In this document: one piece after another, positions 1-8,556 of the stretch
Position numbering within the stretch: the first letter of the stretch is position 1
How the letters are laid out: each line of letters begins with the position of its first letter
NCBI GenBank assembly: GCA_030673645.1
Contig: DAOVIO010000056.1
Span: forward strand, 1 to 21,104
Source of the DNA: JAGLSB01 sp023135955
GTDB taxonomy: Bacteria; Bacteroidota; Bacteroidia; Bacteroidales; GCA-2748055
Direction of reading: 5' to 3'
Length of the DNA stretch: 21,104 nucleotides
Made by a program: the position numbers and the translations under genes
The notes under the pieces: generated by a model
The model's database searches: none
Seen by the model: only the letters and a program-made list of their open reading frames with translations
What the model was told of the DNA's origin: nothing

Positions 1-3000
1 AATTTAAATATGGTTCACGTGATCATATTAAACGCGGATTACTTTGTTATGATGAAAAAGACCGACCGATCATAATCAAAGCTTTCGAAAATTGTTCAAA
101 TAATGGACAAGCTTACGATTTAGAATTTCCTTTCACTACAGTAAAGGGCCGCAGAATTTGGATACGCACAGCAGCAAAAGCTATAAAATCAAAGGGTAAA
201 ATAGTAATGGTAAGTGGAAATATTATGGATATCTCCATTCAGAAAAATATTGAAATTGACTTAAAAGCTAGCATAGAAATAAATCGACAACAGACTAAAT
301 ATCTCAATAAACTTAATAACAATCTTGCCGATGCCTTATTAAATGTGAAACTCCCTGAGTGCACAATCGAATATGTCAATGATTCCATTTATAAGATATT
401 AAACTACTCTCCTGAAGAATGTTTTGGAAAAAAAGCATCAATATTATTTCCTTCTGAAATTGAATATAATGAATATTATAAAAGATTAACTGAAGGAATA
501 GATAGGAATGAAGAAAATATTCATATTGAGCAAGTTTTAAAAAAGAAAGATGGAGAACTGATTACAACTGAAATTAACACTACTTTTCTTAAAGAAAAAA
601 ATAAGGTTGTCAGAGTTATAAGCACAATCCGCGATATAACATTACAAAAACAGGCGAATGAAAAAATCAAACGTTTTAGTCGAATCTTCGAAGATTCTCT
701 GAATGAAATATATTTGTTCGAAGCAGATACTCTGAAATTTACTCAGGCTAATAGAGCTGCGATACATAATCTGGGATATACCATGGAAGAACTACGAGAA
801 CTAACACCAATCCATGTAAAACCAGAGTTTACAGAAGAATCCTTTGAAAAATTAATTACGCCTTTAAGATCTGGCGAGAAAGAAAAAATTGTTATTGAGA
901 CTGTTCACCAACGTAAGGACCAGTCACTTTATAATTCAGAGGTGCATTTGCAGCTTCTTAAATTTGAGAACGAATCAATTTTCGCAGCAATTATTCTGGA
1001 TATTACCGAGCGTAAACATACCGAGCAAGTGTTACGTGATAGTCAAGAGGCCTGGAAAACTACTTTCAATGCAATGACAGACTGGATAAGTTTGATCGAT
1101 CCTAAAACAAGACTAATAATTAATGCCAACACAGCTTGCAAGAAATATACAGGCCTCCCAATAAACAAGGTTATTGGATCTAAATGTTATAAAGCCTTCA
1201 ATAATTCTGACAAGCCACACGCGAATTGCCCATTAGAACGATTATTAAAATCAAATAAGAGAGAGGAAAAAGAAATACAGATTGGTGAAAATGGTAAATG
1301 GTTTTTGATTTCTACCGATCCGGTATTTGACAAAAATAAAGAAATTGTATCTGTCGTACACTCTGTTCGGGACATCACTGATCGCAAACTATCTGAAAAT
1401 AAAATAACACATCTAAACCTTGTTCTTCAGGCAATTAGCAAAGTAAACCATCTTATTATCGAAGAGAAGAAGAGTGATATACTTATAAAAAGGACATGTA
1501 AGATATTAACTGAAAATCGCGGGTATGAAAATGCATGGATCGTACTTTTTAATGAAAAGGGTGAATATCTATACTCTGCGGAATCAGGATTAGGTAAAGG
1601 ATTTTCCCCGATACAAAACATATTAAAAAACGGGAAGTGGCCATATTGTGGAAATTTAGCTTTGAAAAAGAAGGATATTTCTATTATTGATGAGCCCCAC
1701 AAAGTATGCAAAGATTGCCCCCTTTCTTCAAACTATGTTAATAATAGTAGCTACACAATCAGCCTTAGACATGGTGATACTATTTACGGATTTCTTACTG
1801 TTTCGATTCCTAAGTTTTTGATAAATGACAAAGAAGAGCAAAGTCTTTTTAAGGAAATCGGAGGAGATATTAGCTTTGCTCTACACAATATTGAAATTGA
1901 GACAAAACGTGAAAAATCTGATAAAGACCTACTAGAAGCAAATAAAATCATTAATCGAGGAGCGGCTGTGGCCTTTCTGTGGAAAAATGAGAAAAGTTGG
2001 CCGGTAGAGATTGTATCTGACAATGTTAAAAAATTGACGGGATACTCATCACGGGAATTCATTGATAGAAAGATTTTATATAGAGATATTATTCATATTG
2101 ATGATATAGAACAAGTTTCCAATGAAGTAAATGAATCAAATATTGGAAAAATCAGGAATTATTTTAACCATCAACCTTACAGGATTATTACCAAAAAAGG
2201 AGATGTTAAATGGGTTGATGACAGAACATATATTCGCCGGGATGAAAATGGGGAAATTACTCATTACGAAGGTATCGTTTCAGATATTTCTAAGAGCAAA
2301 GAGATGGGAGAAGCTCTACAAGAGAGTGAAGTAAAGTTCCGTTCAATAATCGAACACTCCAATGATGCCATTTATTTATTATTCAATAACAAATTTGAAC
2401 TTATAAATAACAAGTTTATTCAAATGTTTGAGTATAACTTGAAAGATGTGAATATGCCAGATTTCAACTTTTCTCAATTAATTTCTCCAAAAAGCTTATT
2501 TGTTGTTGAAGATCGCAGGAAAAAACTTACTAAGGGAGAAAAATTATCGTCGAAATACGAATTTACCGCACTTACAAAGAGAGGAAAAGAAATAGAAGTT
2601 GAAGTCTCTGTTTCATACATTAACTATAAGGATGGAAAAGCCACACAGGGAATAATAAGGGATATTACCGAGCGAAACCGAACTAATAAAGAGCTTGCAA
2701 ATCATAAAGTTCGATTAGAAGAGTTAGTAAAAGAAAGAACATTAGAATTGAGTTATGCTAATTCTGAATTAGCAAAAGCTGCCAGAATGAAAGATGAATT
2801 CCTGGCAAGTATGAGTCATGAACTAAGAACTCCACTAAACGCGGTACTTGGTCTTTCTGAAGCATTGCAAGAAGAAATATACGGAAAATTAAATCTGAAA
2901 CAATTAAATACAATTAATAATATTGAAGAAAGTGGTAGACATTTGCTCGATTTGATTAATGAAATATTGGATTTAGCAAAGATAGAAGCTGGGAAAGTTG

Positions 3001-4340
3001 TTTTGGATTATCAGCAAATATCTATTGAAAAATTAATGCAATCATGCTTAAGATTTATTAAACAAACTGCTTTAAAGAAACAAATTAAGGTATCAACAAA
3101 GATTTCCAGTACAGTTGATGCATTCAGAGCAGATGAGAAACGCATGAAACAAATATTGGTTAATTTATTAAGTAATGCCGTAAAATTTACACCCGATGGG
3201 GGAAAAGTAGGTTTTGAGGTCAAAGTAAATGTGAAAAACAGAACTATTAATTTTGAAGTTTGGGATACCGGTATAGGAATAGAACCTGAGAATTTCGATA
3301 AATTATTCAAACCTTTTATTCAAATTGACAGTAAACTTTCTCGTGAATATGCAGGAACCGGATTAGGATTGGCTTTGGTTAACAACTTAACTGAGTTGCA
3401 CAATGGTTCAATATTATTTGACAGTAAACCTGGAAAAGGAAGCCAATTCAATATTATTATTCCACTAAGAGAGTATCCCGGAAAAGATTCCGAAAGCATT
3501 CAATATAAAGATAAATCAAAAAATGATAAGGTAGATAAAGTATTAATAATAGAAGACTCAAGTATTGCCGCCGATCAGTTAAACCGGTATTTGGAAAAAA
3601 TGAATATAAAATCTATAACCCATACTCATGGTTACGGGGCAGTTGAAATGGCAGAGCAAGTAAAACCTGATTTAATAATTTTAGATATTTTGTTACCTGA
3701 TATAACTGGTTGGGATGTACTGGAACAACTTAAAAAAAATGATAAAACTAATAGAATACCAGTTATTATTTGCTCGGTTCTTGATGAAAAAGAAAAAGGA
3801 TTGGAATTGGGTGCTAGTGGATATCTTGTAAAACCAACATCTCGTAAAAAATTAATCAAAACAATTTCGAAGATTTCTAATCTTAGAATTACTAAATCGG
3901 AGGTTTTAATAGTAAAATTGGATGAGAAGAAAAGTGATGATAGTAAAAGGCTAATTCTTTTAGCTGAAGATAATGAACAAAGTATTATTACTATAAAGGA
4001 TTATCTGGATGCAAATCAATTCAATGTTGTTGTAGTCAGAAACGGAGAAGAAGCAGTTAAAATTACACACGAATTAAAACCTGATTTAATTTTAATGGAT
4101 ATACAAATGCCAGTAATGGATGGACTCGCAGCTATAACAGAAATAAGAGCGAGTAGCAATCCTGAAATTTCAGGCATTAGTATTATTGCCTTAACAGCTT
4201 TGGCAATGCCCGGTGATAAAGAAAAATGCATTAAGGCAGGGGCAAATCAATATCTTGCGAAACCAATTGGATTAAAAAATCTGGTTATAACTATAAATGA
4301 ATGTTTGGAAAAGAAAGATAAAAGAACCGGCATCAAGTAA
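1..4340 (+). CDS. Hybrid sensor histidine kinase, multi-PAS/GAF with two receiver domains (5' end outside window)
   Basis: The frame is open from the window edge (first full codon at 3). The first in-frame Met, at 207, is not the start, because codons before it encode the C-terminal half of a PAS domain ending at the VSGNIMDIS segment. Visible order by nucleotide: partial PAS (to ~240), PAS (~320-655), PAS (~657-1020), PAS (~1055-1390), GAF (~1410-1905), PAS (~1950-2300), PAS (~2330-2680), coiled-coil linker and HisKA with MSHELRTPLNA (from 2811), HATPase with an N box near 3150, WDTGIGI and GTGLGLAL, then two receivers with phospho-acceptor Asp codons at 3684 and 4098 and Lys in LVKP and LAKP. 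Most PAS units end in the usual D-I-T/S-x-x-K/R pattern. No membrane segment is visible, so this part is cytoplasmic. It should autophosphorylate on His and pass phosphate to its receivers and on to a partner. The ligand is unknown. The kinase call is certain; pathway and full length are not known. Confidence 0.95.
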   Translation, partial: FKYGSRDHIKRGLLCYDEKDRPIIIKAFENCSNNGQAYDLEFPFTTVKGRRIWIRTAAKAIKSKGKIVMVSGNIMDISIQKNIEIDLKASIEINRQQTKYLNKLNNNLADALLNVKLPECTIEYVNDSIYKILNYSPEECFGKKASILFPSEIEYNEYYKRLTEGIDRNEENIHIEQVLKKKDGELITTEINTTFLKEKNKVVRVISTIRDITLQKQANEKIKRFSRIFEDSLNEIYLFEADTLKFTQANRAAIHNLGYTMEELRELTPIHVKPEFTEESFEKLITPLRSGEKEKIVIETVHQRKDQSLYNSEVHLQLLKFENESIFAAIILDITERKHTEQVLRDSQEAWKTTFNAMTDWISLIDPKTRLIINANTACKKYTGLPINKVIGSKCYKAFNNSDKPHANCPLERLLKSNKREEKEIQIGENGKWFLISTDPVFDKNKEIVSVVHSVRDITDRKLSENKITHLNLVLQAISKVNHLIIEEKKSDILIKRTCKILTENRGYENAWIVLFNEKGEYLYSAESGLGKGFSPIQNILKNGKWPYCGNLALKKKDISIIDEPHKVCKDCPLSSNYVNNSSYTISLRHGDTIYGFLTVSIPKFLINDKEEQSLFKEIGGDISFALHNIEIETKREKSDKDLLEANKIINRGAAVAFLWKNEKSWPVEIVSDNVKKLTGYSSREFIDRKILYRDIIHIDDIEQVSNEVNESNIGKIRNYFNHQPYRIITKKGDVKWVDDRTYIRRDENGEITHYEGIVSDISKSKEMGEALQESEVKFRSIIEHSNDAIYLLFNNKFELINNKFIQMFEYNLKDVNMPDFNFSQLISPKSLFVVEDRRKKLTKGEKLSSKYEFTALTKRGKEIEVEVSVSYINYKDGKATQGIIRDITERNRTNKELANHKVRLEELVKERTLELSYANSELAKAARMKDEFLASMSHELRTPLNAVLGLSEALQEEIYGKLNLKQLNTINNIEESGRHLLDLINEILDLAKIEAGKVVLDYQQISIEKLMQSCLRFIKQTALKKQIKVSTKISSTVDAFRADEKRMKQILVNLLSNAVKFTPDGGKVGFEVKVNVKNRTINFEVWDTGIGIEPENFDKLFKPFIQIDSKLSREYAGTGLGLALVNNLTELHNGSILFDSKPGKGSQFNIIIPLREYPGKDSESIQYKDKSKNDKVDKVLIIEDSSIAADQLNRYLEKMNIKSITHTHGYGAVEMAEQVKPDLIILDILLPDITGWDVLEQLKKNDKTNRIPVIICSVLDEKEKGLELGASGYLVKPTSRKKLIKTISKISNLRITKSEVLIVKLDEKKSDDSKRLILLAEDNEQSIITIKDYLDANQFNVVVVRNGEEAVKITHELKPDLILMDIQMPVMDGLAAITEIRASSNPEISGISIIALTALAMPGDKEKCIKAGANQYLAKPIGLKNLVITINECLEKKDKRTGIK

Positions 4341-4581
4341 ACCTGCTATTATTGTATATATGATATTATAAATGAAATCATTAATTTTGAATATAGTAAT
4401 GAAGTGAGACGTATTGATTGGTAAAATATATTAGTACCCTGAAAACTAAAATTTGAGTGAAACTTTAAATATGATTATTTTCCAGTAATATTTTTTTGAT
4501 GAGTTTGTGTATAAGGAAAAAGTAATGTTGTAAGAGAAAAAATATCAGAAACAATTTCGAATAGTTGCAAAATGTAAAAAT

Positions 4582-6027
4582 ATGAATTACAAAAGCAAAA
4601 TACTAATAGTTGATGATGAGGCTCTGGGTCGGGATGTACTTGAAGGATTGTTATCTAATGAAGGCTATAAATTAATTTTTGCTGAGAATGGATTCGAAGC
4701 AATCGATAAATCTTTAGAATACCTACCCGACCTGATTTTACTTGATATTATGATGCCTGGAATAGATGGTTTCGAAGTATGCTCAAGGATTCGGGGTAAT
4801 ACCTTAACAAATGCAATTCCAATTCTAATGATTACAGCGCTTGACGATAAAGATTCATTGATTAGGGGAATAGATGTTGGTGCCGACGATTTTATTTCTA
4901 AACCTTTTGACCGGATAGTTCTAAGACAACGCGTTAAGACCATAATAAAGTTAAACAGGTTCAGTAAATTAATAGAAGAAAAGGAAAAATTTGAAGAAGT
5001 TATTCGTCTTTCCGGGGATGGATTTATTATTATTGATAAAACAGGAAAACCATTATACTTAAACTCAAAAGCAAAAACACTTTTAGCATTACCTGAAGAT
5101 CATAATAATTATTCATCATTTAATTTTTTTGATAAGCTGCGAGAACAATATCGTTTGTTAAATGATGATTTATTTTCCGGATGGCCAGATATTTATCCTG
5201 AATTACCAATTATGGCAGTAAGTAATAATTTTGCTAATTACTCTGAATTTTGGATTAAGATTACAATTCTAAAAAAAATATTAGTATCTGAAGAATATAT
5301 TATTAAACTAAGCGACGTAACACAAGAAATTGTTAATAACAGAGATGTCTGGATTTTTCATAACAGTATTTCGCATAAACTACGAACACCATTTAATTCT
5401 ATTTTAGGTGGCCTTGTACTATTACAACAGAACCTTACTGACTTAAATGAGTATCAGAATGAGATGTTAAATTTAGCGTTAACTGGAGCTAAAAGATATT
5501 TTGACAACATATCTAATATACTGGATCTTTTAACAAATTTAAATAATAAGAGACTTAGTGGCTATACCACAATAAGTCAGCTAACAACAATCATTGAACC
5601 TATTATTACAGAAACAAAAATAGAAAAATTTGAAATAGCACCCTTAACTATTATTGGCGAAATAAAGCTTAATATTCCTATTGATATTATTGAATTAATC
5701 TTGTATAAACTATTTGATAATTCAAGAAAGTTTCATCCTGTTAATGATCCTGCTATTAAAATAAATATTGCACAAACTAATAATAATGTTATTATTTCAA
5801 TAAGTGATGATGGTGTAAAGCTAACTGCAGAAGAACACTTAAAAATCTGGGCCCCCTACTATCAGGCTGAAAAAATAATTACCGGAGAAGTTGAAGGATC
5901 AGGATTAGGATTATCATATATAGCTCAATTAATGAATAAAGCAAATGGCAAATATCGATCTTATAATATTGAGAATGGTGATGGAATCACCGTTGAGCTA
6001 ATTATTCCAATACCCACTGAAAATTAG
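4582..6027 (+). CDS. Receiver-PAS-histidine kinase (response-regulator-type sensor kinase)
   Basis: 481 residues. The N-terminal receiver (about 1-120) has D11/D12, phospho-acceptor D55 in LILLDIMMPGIDG, T85 and K107, a complete acceptor set. A PAS-like segment follows (about 135-250), then HisKA with H265 in ISHKLRTPFNS and a HATPase with N380 in the N box and GSGLGLS at 439-445. The G1 box reads DDGVK at 409-413 instead of the usual D-x-G-x-G, so ATP binding may be altered. There is no membrane segment. The gene lies 241 bp downstream of the large hybrid kinase on the same strand, and its lone receiver makes it a plausible phosphorelay partner (inference). The start is the first in-frame ATG; no Shine-Dalgarno is seen, which is normal for Bacteroidota. 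No DNA-binding output domain is present, so it signals through another protein. Confidence 0.9.
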   Translation: MNYKSKILIVDDEALGRDVLEGLLSNEGYKLIFAENGFEAIDKSLEYLPDLILLDIMMPGIDGFEVCSRIRGNTLTNAIPILMITALDDKDSLIRGIDVGADDFISKPFDRIVLRQRVKTIIKLNRFSKLIEEKEKFEEVIRLSGDGFIIIDKTGKPLYLNSKAKTLLALPEDHNNYSSFNFFDKLREQYRLLNDDLFSGWPDIYPELPIMAVSNNFANYSEFWIKITILKKILVSEEYIIKLSDVTQEIVNNRDVWIFHNSISHKLRTPFNSILGGLVLLQQNLTDLNEYQNEMLNLALTGAKRYFDNISNILDLLTNLNNKRLSGYTTISQLTTIIEPIITETKIEKFEIAPLTIIGEIKLNIPIDIIELILYKLFDNSRKFHPVNDPAIKINIAQTNNNVIISISDDGVKLTAEEHLKIWAPYYQAEKIITGEVEGSGLGLSYIAQLMNKANGKYRSYNIENGDGITVELIIPIPTEN

Positions 6028-6111
6028 ATTAAGTCGTTCAAATCAATATTGAGTAAAATCTTAAAAACAGATAAAGTAAATACTTTTAAAAAGAAATAAG
6101 ATCTATAATAA

Positions 6112-6612
6112 TTACTCGGCCGCTGCAGTTCCACGCATTCCGAGAATATCCCGATCGAACATATACAAATTTTTATCCCCTACTAACTCAAGTTTATCAA
6201 GAATTTCTCTTACGCTAGCCTCTTCTTCAATTTGCTCAGTAACGAACCATTGAATCCATGTATGTGTAGTATAATCTCTTTCGTCCAACGACTTTCCTAC
6301 TATGTCATTTATAGAGCTGCTGATGTACTTTTCATGCTTCAACACAGCCTCAAAAAGATCTTTTACATTACCATAATCGACAGGAGGTTTTTTAAATTCC
6401 GGAATGATAGCATTAGCATCTCTTTCAGCAATATAACTTATAAATTTCAACATATGCACTCTTTCTTCTTCGGCTTGTGCGTATAACCACTTAGAAATGC
6501 CATTAAAACCATTTTCTTCGATCCATACAGCCATTGCAAGATATAGATTAGAGGAATATCCTTCTTTCTCAATTTGCTCATTGAGAATTGTTTCCATTGC
6601 TTTTGTTAACAT
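6112..6612 (-). CDS. ftnA: Non-heme ferritin (iron storage, FtnA type)
   Basis: 166 residues, the usual length for bacterial ferritin. It forms a four-helix bundle assembling into a 24-subunit shell that oxidises Fe2+ and stores it as ferric mineral in the cytoplasm. All ferroxidase ligands known from E. coli FtnA are present at the same numbering: E17, E50, H53, E94, Q127 and E130, plus the third-site residues E49, E126 and E129. There is no heme-ligand Met of the bacterioferritin type that I can identify. The gene follows dnaX by 51 bp on the same strand, so readthrough from dnaX is possible. No perfect TAnnTTTG promoter element lies directly upstream. It converges with the receiver-kinase gene across 84 bp. 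Role in iron storage and oxidative-stress protection follows from the family. Confidence 0.95.
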   Translation of the reverse strand: MLTKAMETILNEQIEKEGYSSNLYLAMAVWIEENGFNGISKWLYAQAEEERVHMLKFISYIAERDANAIIPEFKKPPVDYGNVKDLFEAVLKHEKYISSSINDIVGKSLDERDYTTHTWIQWFVTEQIEEEASVREILDKLELVGDKNLYMFDRDILGMRGTAAAE

Positions 6613-6663
6613 TTTATTATATTATATAGTTATTAAATTAATTATTTCTTTAACATACTGTTT

Positions 6664-8442
6664 TCAATCAAAATCCAGATTAAAATTTTGCTTTAGTTTA
6701 ATAATATTAGAATTCTTTTTTGCGAGGTAATCAAATCTTTCTTCAACAGTATATAGTTTTCTCCCCTTTTCATCCTTTTCTTTTAATCTTGTATTAATTT
6801 CAATACCAGAATTCATTAGCTCCTGTCTTAGATGATTAATAAGTAATTGTTTCATCTGACGATTGAAATTTTCCAGCTGATCAAGATTCTCAAACTCAAT
6901 TTCAATATTTAATTCTTCAATTATTTTAAGATCCCTTTCCTTAAGACTACTGTATATTCTTGGATTATCACTTTTTATTTTCTCTGCAAATTCATCCCAA
7001 CATTTCAACAATTCCTCTTTTGTAAAAACTTCATTTTTTGCTACTTCATCTTCTATAAGTTCAGTTCCCTCATTATTTTTCGAAGATATCTCAGGTTCTT
7101 TGTCGACACTACTATCTTTCTTTTGTAATGCATCTTTGATTGAAATGACCGGCGATCTTACAACATTCCTTTTTATTTGAATTTCTGATTCCTGAATATC
7201 CTCTTTCTCTTTTACAATTTCCGGCTTTACAGTAACTTCATTAGATTTTAAAATTTCTGGTTCAGTAGTTTTCTTTACTTTATTTGATTTTTGATCTTCT
7301 TGAATTTCCGGCTCCAGAGGTTTTTTAGCTAAGAGCTTTTTTTTTTCAGTGATAAAATTCGCCATCTTAATAAGCCCTAACTCTATAAGAAGTCTTTGAT
7401 TTCTGCTTCCCTTAAACTGCAAATCGATTTTAGAACAAATATCCAGGAGTGCAAATAAAAACCCTGGATTTACCTTCTCTGCTTGCGCGAGATATTTTTC
7501 TTTTAAATTATCGCTTACTTCTAAGAGCTGAATAGTTTGCTTATCGGTGGCTACTAATAATTCCCTGAAATGAGTTGCTAGTCCGTTTATGAAATTATGA
7601 GGATCAAATCCATTATCCAAAATTTCATCAAAAATCAGCAATGGTTTAGAAGTATCACCTTCAAGAAAAAGATCGGTTAGATTAAAATAATATTCAAAAT
7701 CGAGAATATTTAGATTCTCAATAACATTCTGATAACGAATATCTCCCCCACTAAAACTAACTACCTGATCGAATATCGAAAGTGCATCCCGCATTGCACC
7801 GTCAGCCTTCTGTGCAATTACATGAAATGCCTCAGCTTCAAATTCTATTGACTCTTCACTTGCAATATAGCTTAGATACTTAACTGCATCGGGAACTTTT
7901 ATTCGATTGAAATCAAAAATCTGACAACGAGATAAGATAGTAGGTATAATTTTATGCTTCTCAGTTGTGGCTAGAATGAATATTGCATGCTTTGGTGGCT
8001 CTTCCAAAGTCTTAAGAAATGCATTAAAAGCTTGCTGAGAAAGCATATGAACCTCGTCGATTATATAAATGCTATAATTTCCAAGCTGAGGAGGGATCCT
8101 GACTTGCTCGTTAAGAGAGCGAATATCATCTACCGTATTATTAGATGCTGCATCTAATTCATGAATATTAAATGACCGTGACTCATTAAAAGAGACACAA
8201 GATTCGCACTTATTACAAGCTTCTCCTTCCGAACTTATTTCCTGACAATTTATAGTTTTTGCAAAAATTCTTGCACAGGTAGTTTTCCCAACACCCCTGG
8301 GACCACAAAAAAGATAGGCATGACCCAGATGTTTACTTGCAATAGCATTTTTAAGCGTGGAGGTAATACTATCTTGTCCAACAACCGATTTAAAGGTTTC
8401 AGGTCTGTATTTTCTAGCGGAAACTATAAAATCACTCATCAT
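6664..8442 (-). CDS. dnaX: DNA polymerase III subunit gamma/tau (clamp loader ATPase)
   Basis: 592 residues. This is the ATPase of the replicative clamp loader, which opens the beta clamp and, as tau, tethers polymerase and helicase. Walker A GPRGVGKT is at 47-54. The zinc module is C66, C76, C79 and C82. Walker B IIDEVHM has D129/E130, sensor 1 is LATTEKHK, the arginine-finger motif SRC is at 171-173, and sensor 2 is GAMRDAL. The AAA+ and collar domains end near residue 362. A Lys/Glu-rich low-complexity linker (about 366-500) follows, then a C-terminal tau-like region that is poorly conserved. A run of ten A at codons 366-369 could give a shortened gamma-like product (see separate feature). 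Two Met codons open the frame (8442 and 8439); either could be the start. A TATCTTTG element lies 15 bp upstream. The ferritin gene follows on the same strand. Confidence 0.97.
   Translation of the reverse strand: MMSDFIVSARKYRPETFKSVVGQDSITSTLKNAIASKHLGHAYLFCGPRGVGKTTCARIFAKTINCQEISSEGEACNKCESCVSFNESRSFNIHELDAASNNTVDDIRSLNEQVRIPPQLGNYSIYIIDEVHMLSQQAFNAFLKTLEEPPKHAIFILATTEKHKIIPTILSRCQIFDFNRIKVPDAVKYLSYIASEESIEFEAEAFHVIAQKADGAMRDALSIFDQVVSFSGGDIRYQNVIENLNILDFEYYFNLTDLFLEGDTSKPLLIFDEILDNGFDPHNFINGLATHFRELLVATDKQTIQLLEVSDNLKEKYLAQAEKVNPGFLFALLDICSKIDLQFKGSRNQRLLIELGLIKMANFITEKKKLLAKKPLEPEIQEDQKSNKVKKTTEPEILKSNEVTVKPEIVKEKEDIQESEIQIKRNVVRSPVISIKDALQKKDSSVDKEPEISSKNNEGTELIEDEVAKNEVFTKEELLKCWDEFAEKIKSDNPRIYSSLKERDLKIIEELNIEIEFENLDQLENFNRQMKQLLINHLRQELMNSGIEINTRLKEKDEKGRKLYTVEERFDYLAKKNSNIIKLKQNFNLDFD
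7337..7346 (-). other. A10 slippery run in dnaX (candidate programmed frameshift or transcriptional slippage site)
   Basis: Ten consecutive A on the coding strand span codons 366-369 (GAA AAA AAA AAG), so the heptamer A AAA AAG stands in the same phase as the known E. coli dnaX frameshift site. A -1 shift, or one extra A in the mRNA, reads Ala-Leu-Ser then TAA at 7327-7325, giving 372 residues. One missing A reads Ser-Ser then TAG, giving 370 residues. Both end just after the clamp-loader collar domain. I saw no convincing downstream stem-loop or upstream Shine-Dalgarno stimulator, which favours polymerase slippage as described for Thermus dnaX. That it works in vivo is inference. Confidence 0.6.
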
Positions 8443-8456
8443 TTTCTAATTCAACC

Positions 8457-8464
8457 CAAAGATA
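8457..8464 (-). promoter_or_regulatory. Candidate Bacteroidota -7 element for dnaX
   Basis: On the minus strand this reads TATCTTTG, an exact match to the Bacteroidota -7 consensus TAnnTTTG, 15 bp before the first dnaX start codon. Only a degenerate -33 box (TTCG, about 20 bp further upstream) is visible. The implied 5' leader is very short, under 15 nt. Confidence 0.5.
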
Positions 8465-8510
8465 ATATTTATTGCTGAAAATTCGAATAATGGGATTGGT
8501 ATGTTGGTGT

Positions 8511-8530
8511 GGTTGAGTGGTTGAGTTGAG
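8511..8530. repeat. Short tandem repeat, GGTTGAGT x2 plus partial unit
   Basis: Two exact copies of GGTTGAGT (8511-8518, 8519-8526) are followed by TGAG, which runs straight into the palindrome at 8529. It lies between dnaX and the nucleoside-hydrolase-like gene. No function is evident; such short simple repeats look like intergenic drift. Confidence 0.7.
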
Positions 8531-8548
8531 ACGCACGGCCGTGCGTCT
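8529..8548. repeat. 20-bp perfect GC-rich palindrome
   Basis: AGACGCACGGCCGTGCGTCT equals its own reverse complement over 20 bp, striking in such AT-rich DNA. It starts 8 bp past the stop codon of the nucleoside-hydrolase-like gene, so in RNA it forms a strong hairpin that could end or protect that transcript. No U-tract follows on the minus strand, so it is not a classical intrinsic terminator. Palindromes of this GACG...CGTC kind are, from memory, dispersed repeats in Bacteroidota and cyanobacteria, and this may be one copy. Confidence 0.75.
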
Positions 8549-8556
8549 TTATCGTG

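Noticed and set aside
207..209. ATG at 207 as the true start of the hybrid kinase
   Set aside because: Upstream codons in the same frame, to the window edge, encode the rest of a PAS domain.
1427..2062. Minus-strand frames inside the hybrid kinase
   Set aside because: They are antisense shadows without family features, inside a well-supported coding region.
4382..4389. TAATTTTG as a promoter for the receiver-kinase gene
   Set aside because: It matches TAnnTTTG, but the nearest TTG is 27 bp upstream, too far, and the leader would be about 190 nt.
6073..6086. AAAGTA-AA-TACTTT as a bidirectional terminator between the converging kinase and ferritin genes
   Set aside because: Only six AT-rich pairs with a two-base loop and no clear U-tract; likely chance in such AT-rich DNA.
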